From NCBI RefSeq assembly GCF_040289485.1, contig NZ_PSLG01000004.1, positions 3,230 through 67,229 on the forward strand: a stretch of DNA of 64,000 nt, written 5' to 3'. This DNA is from Thermoflexus sp040289485. Lineage in GTDB: Bacteria; Chloroflexota; Anaerolineae; Thermoflexales; Thermoflexaceae. Below the pieces are notes generated by a model. The model saw nothing but the letters and a program-made list of their open reading frames with translations, searched no databases and was not told the origin of the DNA. The position numbers and the translations under genes were made by a program. Positions 61,218 to 64,000 of this stretch are shown here, one piece after another (position 1 is the first letter of the stretch; each line of letters begins with the position of its first letter).

Positions 61218-64000
61218 TCATTTCGGCGCCAGCATCCGCTCCGCCTCCTCGAGGCGCAGGCTTAAAACCTGCGAAGCGCCGTCGGCCCGCAGGGTGACCC
61301 CATACAGGACATCGGCGGCCTCCACGGTCCCCCGGTTGTGGGTGATCAGGATGAACTGGGTCCGCTCGGAGAGCCGGCGGATCATCTCCCGGAAGCGTCC
61401 GATGTTGGCCTCGTCCAGGGCTGCGTCGGCCTCGTCCAGCACCACGAAAGGGCTGGGGCGCACCTGGAGGATGGCGAAGATCAACGCGGTGGCCGTCAGG
61501 GCCTTCTCCCCTCCTGAGAGCATCAACAGGTTCTGCGTCCGTTTCCCAGGGACCCGCACGAAGACCTCCACCCCCGCCTGATCCCACGACGGGGCCTCGG
61601 TGAGGGAGAGCCGGGCGTTGCCTCCCCCGAAGAGGGCAGCAAAGGTCTCCTTGAAGGCCCGGCCCACCGCACGGAAGGTCTCCACGAAGGCCTGTTCCAT
61701 CTCCCGATCCAACGTCTCCACGGTCCGCCGCAGGTCCGACGCGGCCGCCTCCAGGTCCGCGACCTGTGCCGTGAGGAAGGCGTGGCGCTCCTGCAGGGCC
61801 GCGTATTCCGCCGCCGCCTCCGGGTGGATCGGTCCGAGCCGCCGCAGCGCCTGCCGGAGGGCAGCCACCTCGGCCTCCAGCGCCTCCAAAGCGCTCACAT
61901 CCGCCTCGGGCTCCCCGGCTCCCAAACCTTCCAGGTCCGGTTCCCCCTCCCCCTCCAGCCGCTGCCATTCTTCTCGCAGCGCTTGCTGAAAGGCCCGCAG
62001 CTCTCCCTCCCACCGAACGACCTCCAGCCGGGCCGCGTGGACTTGTTCCTCCAGCCCATGGCCGGCGGCCCGGAGCGACTCCACGGCCTGCCATTGCTCT
62101 TCAAAGGCCATCTCAGCGGCCATCAGCGCGGCGATGGCTGCCCCCCGTTGGGCCTCCAGGGCCTGAAGCCGGGCCTCCGCTGATTCCAGAAGGGCCTGCA
62201 AACGGGCCCGCTCGGCTTCCAAGGCCTCCCGCTCGGCCCCATCCGAAACCGCAGCCTCTGCGGCGCGCTCGGCCTCCAAGCGCGCCCAGGCCTCCGCCTG
62301 CTGCTCCAACAACGCCTGGGTCTGGCGCAAAGCCTCCTCCACCAGCCGCTCCTCCGCCTGCACCCGCGCCAACTCGACCTCCAGCTCGCTCAGCCCCAAA
62401 GTCTCCAGTTCCCGCCCCAGATCCATCCGCGCTTCCCCCAAGGCCTGTTCCCGCTCCCGCAACGCCCCCTCCTCCCGATCCTGTTCCTGGGCCTCCCGTT
62501 CCGCCTGCGCCTCCTGCTCCCGCCGCTTTTCCTCTTCTCGCTCCAGATCCCGCAGGGCCGCCTCCACCGCTGCCATCTCGGACCGGACCCCCTCTAAGCG
62601 ACGCCGGAGGGCCTCCTGGCGGGCCTGGGTCTCGTGGAGCACGCGCTCCAGAGCCGACGCCCGATCGCGGGCCTCCGCATACTGGCGTTCGGCCGCATGG
62701 GCCATCGCTTCCGCCCGCTCCAAGGCCCGCTGGGCCTCCGCCAGCCGCTCCGGGAGCGATCGCCGTTCCCGCTCCTGGACCAGCCAGACCACCTCCGGGG
62801 ACGTATATCGTCCCAACCAAAGAAGGCCATCGCCGCCGATCCGTTCGCCTTCCCGTGTGATCAGGGTGGCTGTCCGCGGGAGCCGCTCCCCGATGCGGAG
62901 GGCTTCCTCCCAGGTCTCAACGAACCAGATCCCCTCCAGGCGCTGTTCCAGCCAGGCCTGAAGCCGCGGCTCGGAGGCGCGCAACACCCGACCCGGAGGA
63001 AGCAGATCCGCAGGGCCGATCGGAAGGCCTCCCCCCCGGCCCTGGGCCGCAAGCCCACGCCGGCGGACGACCGGCCGCTCGAAGCGCAGGGCTTCCCACA
63101 CCACCACCGGCAGGCCGTGGCGGACGCGGGCCCGCACCGAGGCCAGGGTCTGGCGGTCCCGGACCACGACGGCGTGGAGCAGCGGGCCCAGGGCGGCGGC
63201 AGCCGCCGCCTCCCAACCTGGGGCGACCTCCAACCACGCGGCCAGCAGGCCCAACACCCCCGGCAACGGGGCGGAGAGCACCGCCTCCAGATCGGCCCTC
63301 AGCCTCTCCTCGGAGCCCCAAAACGGGCCCAGGGTCTCGGCGTAGGAACGCAGATAGGCATATTGGGATTGGGCCTGGGCCAGCACCTCCCGCGCCTGCG
63401 CGACCGCAGCCTCAGCGTCGACCAGGCGCTGGACCGCCTGGATCCGCTGCGTCTCCAGCTCCGCCAGCGCCCGTTGGCCCTCGGCCTCCGCCTCGTGCCA
63501 GCGCCTTTCTTCTTGAGACAACCCTTCCCAACGGCGGAGCAGGGCTTCCCGCCGGGCTTCGTGATGCAGCGCCTGGGCCTCCAGTTCCTGACGCAGGGCC
63601 TGCAGCCGCGCCCGCCGACGGGCGAGGTCCTCTTTCTCACGCCGGACCCGGGCCAAGGCTTCCTGAACAGCCTCCAGGCGCTGAAGGATTTCCATGCGGC
63701 GGGCCTGCTGGGCTTGGTAGCGAGCGTCCAAGGCCTGCCGTTGCTCCTGGAGGTCCTGATACCGACGGGCCAGGGCCTGCGCCTCAGCCTCCAGTGCCCG
63801 CCGCACCGCCGCGATGGCCTCCCGTCGGGCCTGGAGGTGGGCGGCCTGCTCCTGACGGGCCCGCTCCCATTCGAGGAGGGACTGCCATCGCTGTTCCACT
63901 TCGGCCCGTTGCCGTTGCAAAGCCTCCACCTCAACCCGGAGGGCCTCCAGCGTGGCCTCTTGGTCGGCCAGGAGGGCCCGCTGCTGGCGCAGCGCCTCCA
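61218..64000 (-). CDS. smc: Chromosome segregation protein SMC, C-terminal part (cut by window edge)
   Basis: The visible 926 residues are the larger C-terminal part of SMC, the ATPase that organises and segregates the chromosome with ScpA and ScpB. The frame is open through the right edge, so the N-terminal Walker A domain lies outside. What is seen is the end of the first coiled-coil arm, the hinge (from LGPFWGSEERLRADLEAVL to about the ERPVVRRRG region), the second coiled-coil arm rich in Glu, Ala and Arg, and the C-terminal head. The head has signature MLSGGEKALTATALIFAIL, Walker B FVVLDEADAALDEANI and FILITHNRGTVEAADVLYGV. The arm is interrupted by the usual proline-free heptads. It converges with the PLD gene. 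Confidence 0.95.
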   Translation of the reverse strand, partial: EALRQQRALLADQEATLEALRVEVEALQRQRAEVEQRWQSLLEWERARQEQAAHLQARREAIAAVRRALEAEAQALARRYQDLQEQRQALDARYQAQQARRMEILQRLEAVQEALARVRREKEDLARRRARLQALRQELEAQALHHEARREALLRRWEGLSQEERRWHEAEAEGQRALAELETQRIQAVQRLVDAEAAVAQAREVLAQAQSQYAYLRSYAETLGPFWGSEERLRADLEAVLSAPLPGVLGLLAAWLEVAPGWEAAAAAALGPLLHAVVVRDRQTLASVRARVRHGLPVVVWEALRFERPVVRRRGLAAQGRGGGLPIGPADLLPPGRVLRASEPRLQAWLEQRLEGIWFVETWEEALRIGERLPRTATLITREGERIGGDGLLWLGRYTSPEVVWLVQERERRSLPERLAEAQRALERAEAMAHAAERQYAEARDRASALERVLHETQARQEALRRRLEGVRSEMAAVEAALRDLEREEEKRREQEAQAEREAQEQDREEGALREREQALGEARMDLGRELETLGLSELEVELARVQAEERLVEEALRQTQALLEQQAEAWARLEAERAAEAAVSDGAEREALEAERARLQALLESAEARLQALEAQRGAAIAALMAAEMAFEEQWQAVESLRAAGHGLEEQVHAARLEVVRWEGELRAFQQALREEWQRLEGEGEPDLEGLGAGEPEADVSALEALEAEVAALRQALRRLGPIHPEAAAEYAALQERHAFLTAQVADLEAAASDLRRTVETLDREMEQAFVETFRAVGRAFKETFAALFGGGNARLSLTEAPSWDQAGVEVFVRVPGKRTQNLLMLSGGEKALTATALIFAILQVRPSPFVVLDEADAALDEANIGRFREMIRRLSERTQFILITHNRGTVEAADVLYGVTLRADGASQVLSLRLEEAERMLAPK

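Overview
This 64 kb window is GC-rich bacterial chromosome, almost entirely coding. It suggests a thermophilic member of the Chloroflexota (Thermoflexus/Anaerolineae-like). That is an inference from four things: very high GC, a Chlor_Arch_YYY membrane protein next to an Agl23-type GT-C protein (a pairing typical of Chloroflexota and archaea), tandem Uma2-family genes, and the style of the respiratory genes. No rRNA, CRISPR array, prophage or insertion sequence was seen. There is one tRNA gene, tRNA-Val(CAC). Many genes have clear AGGAGG-type ribosome binding sites, which I used to choose starts, and several promoters match TTGACA/TATAAT or an extended TGnTATAAT -10.

Layout. 0-1.2 kb (-): hsp20 and the 5' part of lon. 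1.3-3.0 kb (+): csaA-like tRNA-binding protein and a class III aminotransferase. 3.0-4.5 kb (-): CCA-adding enzyme. 4.6-8.3 kb (+): tRNA-Val, a CtpA-type protease and a YfhO-like membrane protein. 8.2-16.3 kb (-): iscX-nuoB-nuoCD-nuoI-mrp, then glcF, a COG1313 radical SAM protein and ricT, rich in Fe-S proteins and Fe-S carriers. 16.4-17.9 kb (-): aldehyde dehydrogenase. 18.0-20.5 kb (+): isocitrate dehydrogenase, MOSC protein and the redox regulator Rex. 20.6-26.4 kb (-): F1 ATP synthase genes atpA-G-D-C followed by mreB. 26.4-32.5 kb (-): duplicated Uma2 genes, M42 peptidase, a Wzt-like ABC ATPase, and sucC/sucD separated by a broken nucleotidyltransferase gene. 32.6-40.1 kb (-): three large GT-C-type membrane proteins, one fused to an NHL beta-propeller. 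40.1-41.0 kb (-): a coiled-coil DUF3782-like protein. 41.2-44.0 kb (-): Fo genes atpI-B-E-F. 44.1-53.5 kb (-): nuoA-H-J-K-L-M-M-N. 53.6-54.7 kb (+): a degenerate relative of the tRNA-queuosine mannosyltransferase. 54.7-58.3 kb (-): mutS and an HD-domain protein. 58.4-60.8 kb (+): a secreted phospholipase D-like protein with lamin-tail domains. 61.2-64 kb (-): smc, cut by the window edge.

How the genes fit together. Most of the window is energy metabolism: isocitrate dehydrogenase and succinyl-CoA ligase from the TCA cycle, a complex I split over two loci, an ATP synthase split over two loci, and Rex, which senses NADH/NAD+. Complex I has two NuoM subunits and no NuoE/F/G in the window. The second NuoM lacks the conserved lysine of the proton channel. 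The ATP synthase has several oddities: subunit b is fused to only the C-terminal domain of delta, no separate atpH is visible, subunit a carries a long N-terminal membrane extension, and alpha carries an insertion of about 40 residues. These features and the three-gene GT-C membrane cassette are the best candidates for undescribed biology here. Nothing resembles a wholly new defence or mobile system.
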